From contig NC_088301.1 in the NCBI RefSeq assembly GCF_032854445.1, positions 28,254,402 through 28,318,401 of the forward strand: a stretch of 64,000 bases of DNA, in the 5' to 3' direction. This document shows, piece after piece, positions 11,426 through 23,959 of the stretch (position 1 is its first letter; each line of letters opens with the position of its first letter). Made by a program: the position numbers and the translations under genes. The stretch is from Liolophura sinensis (taxonomy: Eukaryota > Mollusca > Polyplacophora > Chitonida > Chitonidae). The notes below the pieces were generated by a model. It ran no database searches, was not told the origin of the DNA, and saw only the letters and a program-made list of their open reading frames with translations.

Positions 11426-13189
11426 TACTAGGAATAAAAGAATTCTTGTGACAGGCTGGAATAAAGAATAAGCCATCGTATTTGCCGTCTATACATAATT
11501 TAAATATGAAATAGGTGCTGTAAAGGCTCATCTGTGGGATAAAGTGACAAAATTATAATCGCAGAAATGGTGCAAGACAGTCAAATAGGCTATACGTGGT
11601 TACAATTCACCATGTATAATTGTTATGCAGTGGAACAACTATCGTAGCGAAATATACCGTACGAGGTAACCTACATCATCCCTTGGCTAACGATGCCATG
11701 CATACCACCACTAAACAACACCACTGCATCTTGATCTTTTCAAGCAAGCAACTCAAAAATATGTCGTGCATAATTTAGTGCTACACTCCTCAGTGTAATA
11801 AAAACGCATAATACCTACTAAGACACTAAGGGACATAGTTTCAAATCTTTGTTTCATGATATTGTACACTAAGGGTTAAAAATGCGACGCTTAGTGTGAC
11901 GCTATTACACCAAACGTTGCGGATGTAATCCTGTCGTATAATAGGTATGACACCAAGCGTATTCATTTCGTGAAGATGCGTAACATGTATAGCCTCCCCC
12001 AGCTCAACAAGACACCGTCGTGTTATAATAGTCAACGGTTTTCCCCCCGCAAATTCGCTAGAAAAATCACCGTTGAACTTATTTTAAAAAAGATTAATAA
12101 AATTAAGATCTTTAAACAAATATATGGTCTACAATCGTATTTCGTACATTAAATATTCATGAAAATCACCTCTGGGTTAGCAGATGAGTCAAGCGATTCT
12201 AAAATGGTGGATGGCACATCTCCTGACGCTGGGAATGGTAAGTGACGGTCGTGAAACCAAACCCGGGTCGGGTCACACTAAAGAAAAATTAAGTAGGCCT
12301 ACAGCTAAAAATGTATATGTAGAAAACTTACTCGTAATTCACTGTGCAGATTAAAATGATATTCGGTGGAACTGAATACATAGTATTAGTTTGATACCCC
12401 TTGGCTACACACTCCTGGCTGAAAATCCAATCTACATTGACTAGGAAAAATAGAGATAATGCTCAATGGGATGGTTTGAATAGTCACTAATAGCTTCTCA
12501 CCACACATGTAGCATATATCATAGAGCCAGACATCTGGTGGTCATTGAAATACAAGGGCCTATGGCGAAACTACTCAGAGGTAAGGAAAAACCAACAATG
12601 TCTTTATACGCCCATATGCTACACTCGTCTATTAAAACTAGCTCAAAAAACGAGAGCTAAGCGCTGAATAAACGGCTGTCATACTGGCTCGCTTAGACAA
12701 GTTCCCACGTACATGTGAGTCACCGCACTGATTAGCTACATCACGTGACTGGTTAAAATGGCGGAGGATGAAGAGACTTCTGTTGCTTTTTTATTGGGCG
12801 AGGCCGTTGTGGTCTCGTGGTGATTGGGCAGGAACTTCTCTGCACCAATTCACCAATGCACACGATTTTAGGTACGATTTGCAAGAGATATCAAACACGA
12901 TAGATATTTTCATCACGGCCTGTCTTGCCTACCCACCAATGGCCCATTAGAACCGGGAATTATTTTCTGGATTAAGATCTCAGGAGGGTGGGCAGAGGGC
13001 AGCCAGCTGCCGGCCATGGCAAATGGCGTCAGAATGGAGGGACAACCCCCGGGGAAGTTCCCCGGGGCTGTTGTAGGTCAGGGTTCTGCTTCTGGGCTTA
13101 TGCCATGTCGTGAACACTGAAATCAGACATTACCTTGTGGAGGGATATCTTAGTTATGCTCTTTTTCTGGGCTTCTGCCCAAGAAAGCG
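11426..13189. other. Intergenic sequence, nothing recognised except one palindrome
   Basis: No coding exon supported. At about 13047-13067 there is a near-perfect 21-bp palindrome (ccccggggaagttccccgggg), mismatched only at its centre base. Confidence 0.45.
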
Positions 13190-13970
13190 GCTTTTACTCG
13201 TGACTGAGCACAAAAGGGCGGCCAACTTGGCCTAGTTTTGCTGAATGTTCTGTGGTAGTTTTCACAGCCAAGGAAACGCTCGACGTCTCTAGTCTTCTAA
13301 AAAATTGGCCGTTTCTCCACGAATGTATGCTCCTTGTTAAATGCAAGACCTTTGACGGCGAACTGGTTAGCCCCAAAACTCTGTTTTCTGACCATGACCT
13401 GTTTTCTTTGATTTCAGCCTAAGTTTGTATTTCCTCAAGCGGTGTAAAACTACTCGTAGATTAACAAGGTGATCGGGGAGGTCATGCCCATGATGTAGGC
13501 GTCGTCCGGGAAGGCCATGACGATGTTGCTTTGAAGACCATGGAGGACCAGGTTCATAGCACGAGCATATATCAATGGGGCGTTGGACAAGCCGAATCCC
13601 TTGCGTTTGAATCCAAACAGGCCATGTTTGGTGGTGGGGGCTGTTTTTTTTTCGGTCCGATTCCTTTATGCGGATTTGCCAGTACGTTGAATTAAAGTCG
13701 AGTTTGGAGGAGTATTCATTTCCTGCCAGTGTATCCAAGCATTCATCCACCAAGGGTAGAGGGAAAACATCTTCGGTGGTCACGGCATTAAGATCTCGGC
13801 AATCAAAACACTAACGGACACCACTGTCGCGTTTATGGATAATGACTTACGCCCATTCTAATATCTAGAGGCCTGTATCACATCTGCATCTAACACCCGT
13901 TGGAGTTGAGCTTCCTCTTCGTGGATAAAGCATGTTGGATCCTTGGTCCTTGTTGTTTTCGGCTTCCACT
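13190..13970 (-). pseudogene. Ty3/gypsy-like LTR retrotransposon pol fragment
   Basis: Minus strand: a frame (13783-13367) begins VTTEDVFPLPLVDECLDTLA and continues YSSKLDFNSTYWQIRIKE, the N-terminal palm of Ty3/gypsy reverse transcriptase. After SDRKK the frame shifts. Matching blocks then appear in other frames: GHDLPDHLVNLR near 13480, and the region after the palm near 13370-13200. Upstream (13800-13960) another frame gives EEEAQLQRVLDADVIQASRY. No LTRs, protease or integrase were recognised. Dead fragment. Confidence 0.82.
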
Positions 13971-14350
13971 ATGTATGCGTCTCCAATCACCAAGCGACAA
14001 ACACACATAAGGTGTGATTTTGACTTTTTTATGCAATTTTATTGCTTCTACTTTGTGGCATCGTCGCAAAAATTTGACAATAATGACTCATGACCTTGGA
14101 CTGTTCCTCTGGAGTGTCTATATATCATGCTGACTCAATAACACTGTCTCTAAGATTCATCTATTAAAGACCTGCCAATCTACATCATTTGCGCTACCCG
14201 AGCAGTATGATGTTATATTTTGGGAGTCATTGACAGTGCAGCAGAAACTAAAAAGTCAACAGATCACAAGCGCCCAAATCCAGTCCGTAAACCCTATTCA
14301 TATCATATACTGGCCTCCATACATATATAGTGGCACCTATATGTGGTATA

Positions 14351-14501
14351 GGGGGCCTTCATGGCTCAGCTGGTTAGCGCACTAGCGCAGCGTGATGGCC
14401 CAGTAGTCTCTCACCAGTGCGGTCGCTCTGAGTTCAAGTCCATCTCATGCTGGCTTTCTCTCCGGCCGAACGTGGGAAGGTCTACCAGCAACCTGTGGAT
14501 G
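14351..14501 (+). mobile_element. V-SINE-like SINE, 5' half, joined to another SINE
   Basis: Starts at the SINE 5' end (gggggccttcatggctcagc, tggttagcgcactagcgcag) and runs through gagttcaagtccatctcatg and gtgggaaggtctaccagcaa. At cctgtggatg it stops abruptly and family B begins with no spacer. Confidence 0.85.
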
Positions 14502-14672
14502 CCGAGCCATTATACTGATACAGGACAACCAGTAGTTGCATGCACTATCCCCATCATGCTGAACGCCAAGCGAGGAAACTACAACTTCCTCTTTTAAAGT
14601 CTTAGGTGTGACTTGACCCAGGATTGACCCTGGATCTACAGTTCCCGAAGCGGACTCTCTAGCGGGACTGGA
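14502..14672 (-). mobile_element. Family B SINE, tRNA-headed, joined to the preceding SINE
   Basis: On the minus strand it reads from a tRNA-like head (cgctagagagtccgcttcgg, ggtcaatcctgggtc) into cacctaagactttaaaagag, gaagttgtagtttcctcgct and ggcgttcagcatgatgggga. The same order of blocks occurs near 58140-58290, which supports a tRNA-derived family. Confidence 0.72.
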
Positions 14673-14682
14673 GTAATAAATA

Positions 14683-15438
14683 TCACTTTTTTGTGAGTTG
14701 TTTTGCTATTTTTAGAACTTTACACAGCTTTTCTTCAGAGATATGGACCAGATTTATCACAGATGGTATAATTATCCCATCAAGAGATAAGACTGTTTTC
14801 TCAATTTTGTCTAACATGTCCATCAAATTGACTTCATTCTCCAGATTCCCAGTTCTAATAGCATCAAGCTGTTGCCAAACAAAAGACAAAGGACCCATGG
14901 CCATGGCAAGTCTAGGCTGGATCTAAGACATTTCCAAAGATTTCCCATTGTATCCCAAGTCTTCAGTCATATACCCATCTATCTGAGGAGTTTTGAGGGT
15001 AGTATTATCTGGGACTGGGGTGTCTTCCAGAACGGTTTTCTTGAGGATCGAATTCCCTTCAAAATTTGAAAAAACCTCAGAAATCAAGTCTAAATTTGTC
15101 TAAATCCTCAGGTAAAATGACCGAATCAGATGTCCCCAAGCATTAGCACCCTTTCGAGTGTCCAGTTTACGCTTTTTACGTGTGAACTGACAGTCATCGA
15201 ACGACCGAGACTCACTGGAATCTGAAACAGAGTCTGACTCATTCGTAGATACATGACTTGAATCCACAGAACCGACTGACTGAGGTACGCTAGAATCACT
15301 ATCAAAGCCTAGCTTATCACCACAGGACTTCGGAGATGAATGTGCCTCTGGACCCAACTCCCAATCAGTCATGGAATATTCCAGTGTGTGGTTATTTACG
15401 ACATTATAGTCGATATTCACATAAGTGAATGTGGACAT
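14683..15438 (-). pseudogene. Gag-like retroelement protein, two in-frame stops
   Basis: One minus-strand frame runs from an ATG at 15438 to a stop near 14683 and is broken by two TAG codons (near 15107 and 14924). It has an acidic, Ser/Asp-rich N-terminal part with FTRKKRKLDTRKGANAWGHL, then LDLISEVFSNFEG, GYMTEDLGYNGKSLEM, AMAMGPLSFVWQQLDAI and LMDMLDKIEKTVLSLDG. From memory, this order (LDL..., YM..L.Y.G..L, MGPL..LW..L, EKT..LLG) resembles the first protein of DIRS/Ngaro-like tyrosine-recombinase retroelements. I saw no recombinase or reverse transcriptase next to it, so the assignment is an inference. Confidence 0.5.
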
Positions 15439-18080
15439 ACTTTTACATGTTTTTTCGCCCCAGAATCTCGATGGATTCGACCAGATTATTCATACCAATT
15501 TTCTACACCAGTTGCATGGCACAAAGACGTTTTGGAGAAGAGAATTGTGTAAAATTTTTTATTTCTGGTTTAAATAGGTTTTGATAGGCCTAGTAGTATT
15601 AATTGGAGAAAACCACTATTACGTCCTACGAGGTTTTGTGATATGAAATCCTTAATATTATTGATGGATGCAGCCGATCAGCTGTGCAATGTGAAGGCTT
15701 TTCAATAGTTTTTCTTTCATACTTTGGGTACGTAAGAGCTAAGTTTTAAATTCCACGACTGCCAAGCACATATTTCATATCCATATCATATCTGGTCTTT
15801 GAGAATTTGACTGGATCTGCCGGCTCTCTGATTTGTCTAAGGCGAGAGCCATGCCCTTACTTTAATAGCTTAGCCTAAACATACGCCATCTACGTTTCAA
15901 AAGCCCTTCTTCTAACACTTTGTTTTGCCTTTTTCTGCCTTCAAACACCCCCAAAGATTAGTCGCAATACTGTTAAAGCTGGATGTAGGTGAACTATGGA
16001 GGTTAAAACATAAGTGACTGACCGAAATTCATTTTAGTAACTTTATCAATTTTGACTCTGTCCTTGCATCTATAATAGGAACTATGAATGTTGCCGCACG
16101 TGTGTGGCGCAACTGATCTGACGATGTATTAACATACCAAACACTGACCTGCTAGGTGCGTTAGTAGGCCTACATTGTTAAATCGGGTGTCAGCTTCACT
16201 CGTGGAGCTACTATAAATGCTGCGTGAGGTAAAGGGGTGTATAGCTTGATCTGAAGTTGTATTGTTGGCTAGTGGTCTTGAGAACCCTTTAATTTATATC
16301 CATTGTACAATCAAAAATTTATTTCGGAAACACATGGACATGTTCAATATCTTATCACCTATCCTATCTGGAACAATCCCTCAGAACACCTAAAATAAAT
16401 CAAAAACCACGTACATACTGACTTGTAAGCAAATGTGGCTACCGTCGATCCGACACATTAGAAGCAGTTATTCCACGTAACTCTCCCAACACTTCGTGCT
16501 GGTCGATACAGATAGTTACATTCCACAACCAGCCCATCACATCCAAGGGATTTGTCGCGATTTATCTCATATTCTAGGTGTTATGTAGGATAGGAGAATC
16601 GAGGAAATTGCTCTGATAACTGCGTGAACGTGACATCATTAATTGTGTCCCTACATGCTTTGATATCTATAATTCCGAAAATCTTGCATGTGGTTTATTA
16701 TTTCAGATTGGCTGCTAAGCTCGTTTCCGCCCTCTTCTGCAAACGTTGTGTAGCCGAGGGAACGACTAGGACCACGGTTAATACAGTTGTCTCCCTTGTA
16801 AAATCATCTTCTCAGTAAGAGACGATTTTCGTCCAACAGACGACAGTTGCGGGAATTACGCCACGGCCAGTACATTACGTTTGATAGAGTTCTAAGTTTA
16901 ATTTCGCACTATTCACATGTTTTATCAAATGCAATGTAAGGACTGACCGATCATTAGGTCCGGGAATCGACGTGGAAAAGCTGGACACGAGGTACTTCAA
17001 AAACTGTGGAGGACTGCGTGGAAACGTCAAACGTAAGCTTGTCATCTGGCAGTAGCATTAAAGGGAGTGAAGGCCTTTTTCCCTCACTGGCCTTTTCCCC
17101 ACTGTAGATACAAATCAAATAGAAAAACATGTACTTTTATGTGATTTGGAATAAAAAAAATGGGTATTGTTATAAAATTGTTGCTTCATGCAATTACTGA
17201 AAATACCAAATTTCAGAAAGTGTGTTTTGTAATCCTACATAACATACAAATCAAACTCAAAGAACTATTTTGTTTATATGCAATGAGGCCTTTATTAACA
17301 TACACAAAACAGCGGTGAGGCTATTCACATGAACAAGTTATGCAGGTCTATAAATACTATGAAAGAGTACAACATACAAACTTTAATACAAAAAGCAAAA
17401 TTAGGAAAGTCTAATGGTGTGTATAGTAGCTTGCAGTGTCTCTGTTATTCCTCTGGTGTTGTCCTTCCTGGCTGTACAAATCTGTTTCAATCTGTCCTGT
17501 AGGTTTTGGTTTCTTTTCGAACTTGTTTTTGTTGCTGCTGGTCAACAGAGTGCTGCACTAGAATGGTTACAGTAAGCGCCTGATCCTTCTGTAAATGTTC
17601 AGTGAGGGCCTAAACAGATGGATGTTGATGGCCAACTACCTTGAACAGGCTGCATTCCATGACTCGCAGAGATTATTCGTGCAATCTTCTTGAGTGCTAA
17701 TCTTAATCCCCCTAACTTCTCAAATCTTATTGTCTTCATGTATAATTACAAAAATAACCAAATTAATTCAGTTTTATTGCCTACACCTTAAACTTGTACT
17801 TGTCATTCCAAACAACAAGGTTAAACAAACCCTCATGATTCAGATTAAATTTTTACATATACATGTAACCTGCAGTAATTCAATATTAAGATCATAATTA
17901 TCAGTAGAAAAAATTACCAGTAAGAAAATGTCCATTTTTTCTGTTTCATTTAAAAGATTGTCCAAGTATGGTTTATACATGCACACAAGCAAAATAGTTC
18001 TTTGGGTTTGTGATTTGTGTGTTTTTGGTGGATTACAAAACACACTTTCTTAACAATGATCAGTGAAAAAAAAAAATATA
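15439..18080. other. Intergenic sequence, nothing recognised
   Basis: No recognised gene or repeat. Short frames only (60-70 codons) with no support. Confidence 0.4.
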
Positions 18081-18086
18081 TTTATA

Positions 18087-18088
<2 letters not shown>

Positions 18089-18136
<48 letters not shown>
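18089..18136. repeat. (TA)n microsatellite
   Basis: About 23 uninterrupted TA dinucleotides. Confidence 0.97.
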
Positions 18137-18137
<1 letters not shown>

Positions 18138-18177
18138 CAAATCACATAGCAGTAAATGTTTTTGTATTTGTATCTAT

Positions 18178-18292
18178 AGTGGGGAAAAGGGCCTATGGGG
18201 GAAATGGCCAGTGGGGAAAAGGGCCTATGGGGAATATGCCCTGGGGAAAAGGGCCTATGGGGAAAAGGGCCAATGGGAAAAAAAGGCTGGAT
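18178..18292. repeat. Purine-rich 'ggggaaaagggcctat' tandem repeat
   Basis: Six or seven imperfect copies of a 16-20 bp unit (ggggaaaagggcctat and variants). A reading frame through it (GKGPMG repeats) is a by-product of the repeat. Confidence 0.85.
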
Positions 18293-18299
18293 CCCCAGT

Positions 18300-19739
18300 A
18301 AAGGTAACCCCAAAAGTAGCTGTGTAGGTCTTTGATTATGTATACTATCACAGCCCTGTCTTGTTCCATAAGCTTACCTTGAACACCTCTGTACTTCCCT
18401 TGCTGGCTTCAGTGTACTACTGCTGGGCATCAAATAATTTGTCTGTCCATAGTCACAGTTGTCTCAGCTATCAATTCCAGGTAGGTGTTCCCACGTGTCA
18501 TCACTAGTAAATCCACACAAGCATGAAACTAAAGTGGAAACTGGATGAATTCCTACTCCAACTGCCATGTTTGAATCCATACTCCTCACAGTGAGGGGGA
18601 TCATGTATACAATTACCTCTGTCACTATTAGGCAAGTTAGACCTTTTGACACGCATTCTGGCTAATTGTTTAGGATCACTCTCACCAGTAATGACCTAGA
18701 GGGACCCATAATAACATTGATCTCTAAAAACATTTCTCAAATAAATTAAACAAAACTGAAGAAAAGATTAAACAAGTACAAAATATGCTAGAAGTGTCAG
18801 TAGTTGTCTCCCTTGTATGGGCTGCGAGGAGTATACATTCAAACATGGGGGATTCATAGTTTTACAGTGATTTCATAGCTGCCCTGAGCCAGTCATGAGC
18901 ACACTCTATGGTCACATGGCTAAAGTATTGGTGGTGAAAAAAAAAGTGAATTTAGCCCAGATGAGATAGGCATTGAAGGAGACTTTAGCATGAAAAATGA
19001 TTCATATAGCTTGTAGGTAAGAAATTCTGCCTGGAAAAGTAATCAGTATGTGTATAGGCTTCAAATGTGATAGTTTCAATGTTGTGTAGGATCAGCAAAA
19101 AATAGCATTCTGCCAATTTAACTCAGTGTTATTTATCACCTCCTCCTCTTTGCCACGAATCCGGGTGCTCGAAACTGTAAACAGTACAGATATACATCGA
19201 TTTGGGGGGGACAACATGCTTCTGATGTTTATTTGTTAATGTCCTTGATAACTTGTTGAGAAAGTGGCAGTAAATTTTACTTTGTACATTTATATCACTG
19301 CAATAATTTTCTGTGCTATTAAGACAATTCAAGTAGAATTCAACTTATTCTATCATCTTGACCTGTCCACTCGGACAAGTCAGGTTTAAAATTTCTTGCC
19401 TTAATACGATGTTGACCTGTTTTGGATAGTCACCACTGTTGAATCCTGAAAGTGTTCCTTATGCCTGTTGTGTCTGTACATTTTTTGGCATTAGGCTGAC
19501 AATTAGGCAGACATTAAAATGATGTCACAGAATGTTGTTTGCATAATGGTAAACCATCAGTCATGGTGTTTGAGAGAAAACCCAGTCCCCCAGTAACATG
19601 ACAGTATTACTGTTGCAACATGTTTGATACCAGCAGATGATCCGCACAACTTAAAATAAATTAATGTACTAATTATTTATGCTTCATGCATGTGCCTAAT
19701 TATTATAAATCTTTCTGATTTAGCAGTGTGACCTTAAGA
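18300..19739. promoter_or_regulatory. Region upstream of SHOC1; no defined promoter element seen
   Basis: About 1.4 kb of AT-rich sequence before the first SHOC1 exon. I see no TATA box or CpG-rich stretch at a convincing spacing. The transcription start could also lie further upstream, because an acceptor-like sequence (tttctgatttagcag) precedes exon 1. Confidence 0.25.
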
Positions 19740-19760
19740 GACTGTTGAGCAAACCTGAAG

Positions 19761-19796
19761 ATGCCAAGATACCTTGGACTGAACTACTTACATGAG
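19761..19796 (+). CDS. SHOC1: SHOC1 exon 1 (start codon)
   Basis: ATG with A at -3 and an in-frame TGA 15 bases upstream, encoding MPRYLGLNYLHE, followed by donor GAG|gtatga (phase 0). The LNYLHE ending fits the N terminus of SHOC1 proteins as I remember it. The small size and 5.9-kb distance to exon 2 make this the least certain exon. Confidence 0.55.
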
Positions 19797-20339
19797 GTAT
19801 GATAGCACCATAAATTAATAACTGTTTTTAGATTATAGAGGGAAAAATATGTTTTAATATGATATACAGTGCAGTAATATGACATATAGATCTTCACTTT
19901 AAATCCTACACACATCTTGACCCCATGATGCGTATCATATGTGAACCGTCTGCGGAACATAAGCCATTCCTGTTCGTTCCCTATTCAGGAGATGGTGAAG
20001 TGAACCTCCGACCATCATATGCAAATGATACGCATATTTTGATAAGAGTTTGTTATCGTTTGTTAACGGCACAACGGCCTTTCTGTTCTAGACATGTTCT
20101 TTGCTAGAGGGCTTTTATACATGACAAAGCCACAGTAAGCCCCAGAGGGAGTCTGCTACATGTATATGCTTTTTCTAGTACTTGAAGTTTCTATATACTC
20201 CATTATAGACCCCTGAAAGTTCAAGCCATGTTCGCCATTTTGAACATGTGCCAATGAGTAGCAAGGATCAATAGGCCACCGAGCCCTATTTTTGACAAGT
20301 GTAAATACAACCCTTTATTTAAGCTTCTCACAAACTGTT

Positions 20340-20705
20340 CACAAGCTATCCAACCTTTGAACTATCTAAGCAAACTAACAGGAGCTTGCTGAAGCTCCCT
20401 TTTGGTTCACTGAAGCTCCCCACTAGCTAGCACAAGCTTCCCTCTACCTACATACACTGTACCCAGCACAAGGTCTCTGCAAGCTAGCACAAGCTTCCCT
20501 CTAGCTTGAACAAGCCCTTCAGTTGGCTTGTGCAAGATCGAAGCCCTCTGCACGCATGCGGGAACTCCTCGATTATAATTGTTAGCTAGTGTGAACTTAC
20601 ACTAGCTAGCACAATCTCCGCAGATGTCACTGCTAGCTAGCACAAGCTCTCCACTTTCAAATGCTACCTGGCTGAAGCTCCCCCACAAGCTAGAACAGAC
20701 TTCTT
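20340..20705. repeat. Tract dense in 'agctagcacaagct' motifs (intron 1, first block)
   Basis: Many copies, in both orientations, of gctagcacaagct, caagctt and aagctccc within 360 bp. Each motif is itself nearly palindromic. A second block lies at 23960-24850. Confidence 0.7.
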
Positions 20706-21800
20706 GTGTTTTTATATCTGTACATGTATATGATTGTTCTGAGGCACCCAGTACCCTTAAAGTAATCCAGTCAACTGGATAGTCAGGCCTTGCATTTCGT
20801 GAAATTCTTTGTGTATGTAAATGGATACCTATAGGTGATGTTTACCAGTATCCACATTTTCCTGATCACTACTAGTTTTGTGAATTCACTCTTGATCACC
20901 TGACCATTGTTGGATAAACAAAAAAAAAATAACCTTGTATGCAATTAATCAGCTTTGATTATATGTCATCAGCTATGTGATATTCCAATTCCTATCAAAA
21001 CTGATATTGTCTGTAACCAGTGTGTCAGCTTTGCTTGACAAGGGAGTCCAAATGAAATACTGGAGCTAGAGTGCACTTGAATCCTTCCCCATCCCCCAAC
21101 TTACATTATATCTACCCTACTGGCCTCTCCATTCTACATCTGTTCCATGAGACCTTTGTCAATTCTTAAAGTAAATATTCTTAGATCTTTACAAATAAAC
21201 ATTTGTTAAACATTTAATAAATATTATGACAGTCTGTGCTATCATTTTGAGGTCCTGCAGAGAGAGGGCAAGCATGTTAAAGCATTTCCTGTTGATAATT
21301 TTGACAAGAAGATAGTGCAGTGGAACCCCCTGGACAGTTTCAGACCAACAATTTTCAGACCTAGAAGTGAATAAAAATCTGTTTCCATTTTCACTTTTGA
21401 TCTCATAAATGCGTCCCAAATTCCCTAATTTTAATTAATTTTTGGGTGGTCAGATGTAAAGGATCCTCCATAAGATGGATCAAACCTCTCTAGTCTCCAA
21501 ACCGGTGCACTATGCATGTTTGACTATGAATATACTGAATATAAGCACACATGTGAGCCTTGGCTCAGATCACCTAATTTACACTGCCTAAAACATTTTT
21601 TATATGAGCAAGAGGAGAGCCAAAATCATGTGTGTATGACATGAAGATGCCACCTTGATGTGGCCGCCATGGTAGTTGTAACTGTTATTTTAGTCCCAGA
21701 TCGTAGGAAATATTCAGTCCAGTGTAAAACACCAATGAAGTAACTGAATAATTACATACCCGCCCATGACTGAACTAATTTAATCAATTTTTAGTTTTAA

Positions 21801-21943
21801 TGGCTGGCTCAGCAACCTGTGGAGGTTCATGGGTTTCCCGCGGGATGTGCCTGGTTTCCTCCCACCATAATGCTGGCCACCGTCGTATAAGTGAAAATAT
21901 TCTTGAAAGCAGCATAAAACACCAGTTAAATAAATAAATAAAT
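21801..21943 (+). mobile_element. V-SINE-like SINE, 3' half (intron 1)
   Basis: Plus orientation: cagcaacctgtggagg, gggtttcccgcgggatgtgc, ctcccaccataatgctggcc, tattcttgaaagcagcataa and (aaat)n. Confidence 0.8.
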
Positions 21944-23959
21944 TATGGCTGGCGTGAGCTAGTACTTTGTTTTTAACATATTTGTCTTTGATTCATCAGT
22001 GTTAGTAAACATTGCGCGCCGGTTAACCAGAATCACAGAATTATCTGCGATTTAGTTTCAGGAGATTAGGTGTGTATTTAAGGTATAGAGTTGTGAAAAG
22101 AATGGAAATACGAATTCAAAACCTTGATTTCCTTCAACAATGTGCAGTGATTATTTCAACAAATGAGCAATTACTTTGAAATCTCACTACCCAATGGAAG
22201 GACAAGGATTATAGTGACCAGGCCAGTAAAATATGTGTCACTCCAAAATTAAGACAACACTATTTTACAGGGATCGAAATGGATACTGGTGAAAAAGCTT
22301 TCAGGGTATCTTTATAGGTATCAGATACCCGTAAAGATGTCGCAAGGCCTGGTAGTAATAAAGCACATGTGTAATTAAGTCAGAACATTGAACTTTGAAA
22401 ATTTTAACATTTTAACACAGGGTGTGTAGAAAACTATTCATTTACTAAATTAAACCTGTCAGTTGACCAGAAGGAATTTAGGGCAGGAAGATGTACAGAA
22501 GTTGGGCTTTCTATTCTAAATCTTAAAAACAATGGCAGTGGATTGCTACATGTAGTTTTACAGTAATGACATTGTGGACAGAGGAATGCCTGCATGTAGT
22601 TGAACAACAATGATGCTTCTGTATTCGGAAATTTTCTAAATGACCTAAATTTTCGCCCACAAAAGTGCATTTATTGAAGCAAATAAATGTCACAAAATTC
22701 TATTTTTCATGCTGAAACTAAAAATTTTCCAGCAGAATATCATCCCATGTTCCAAGCAAACCTCAAAACACCTTTCTAAAATTAATAGAACTCTTACAAT
22801 CATGGGCAAGTTAGTCATGGATGAAATATATGGTCATTTAGCGTAAATCGAATCTCGGATTTACAGGTACATGAACGGGAGGGAGGCTGGAAACTATCTG
22901 CATAGCCTAGCTGTATAGGCACATGTATGTAGACCATTCACTAGCCTCAGTACTGTACTGTATTAAAATGTGGGTCCCTATTTTCACCTTCATTTTGAAA
23001 GTAATCTGTTGTACATGCTTTATTGTCCATTTTATTCATTTCCTATAGGCACCCTATGATTCCTTAATCGTCCCATAATCTAGTGTACTTGTAATTCTGT
23101 TAACAGCACCACTTTTCCTTTATGATTAGATGATGTAGAAACTACAGGTATATGATTTTTCTGACATGATATTACAACTCAATTCAGGTTCCTCAGTCTT
23201 GGTGTATATCAGAAGGAGCCCAATGATTTTGAGGCTCATGACAGGGTTTAGCTACAATTTTAACATGTGAATGCCTTAGTGCAACAACTTTTCTTAAATA
23301 CATTCATCTGATCCAATTATTTTTTTTCCTTCCTTTTTTCTTCTTTTTTCTGTTTTTTTTCTTCTATTTTTTCCTTCTCTTTCATATCAATTGAAGCATT
23401 CTGTATAAAGATGTAAGTTTGTGGAATAAGTAATTATTATCACAAATGCATGTATCAGAATGAAATACACACATATAGTAAGTCAGGCATTGGAGAGATG
23501 GAGCAGTAGGAAGTCTTTATCATGAACATACAACTGACCACTGTTCTTTTTCATTTAATTTCAGAAAAATAACTTTTACCCTTTATTGAATATTTCTTGT
23601 CCAGACTTTTGTCTTGTTCTCAAGTTTTGTGAATGTATCTACATTTACATACATAAATGACTTATTAAATGAATTTTTCAAGTACAAAAGTTTTTATTTT
23701 ATGGCAGGTTTTGTTATGATGAAATGAAATCAGCCCCCAGCACAGCTCAGGCTCCAAAGAACACATAAATTAGTGTTGTGCAGTGAATATTTCCAATATT
23801 AAGACATGGTTATTGACAAAAAAGCCTATTTAGCAACATATAAGAAGTCATCGGTGCATTTTTTTGTGGGGTAATAAATGAGTGAAGAAGTTTAATATGT
23901 TCTTGTACATCAGTAAAACGGGTAAGGCTCTTGGACACACATTTTAGCATTCAGAAGTG

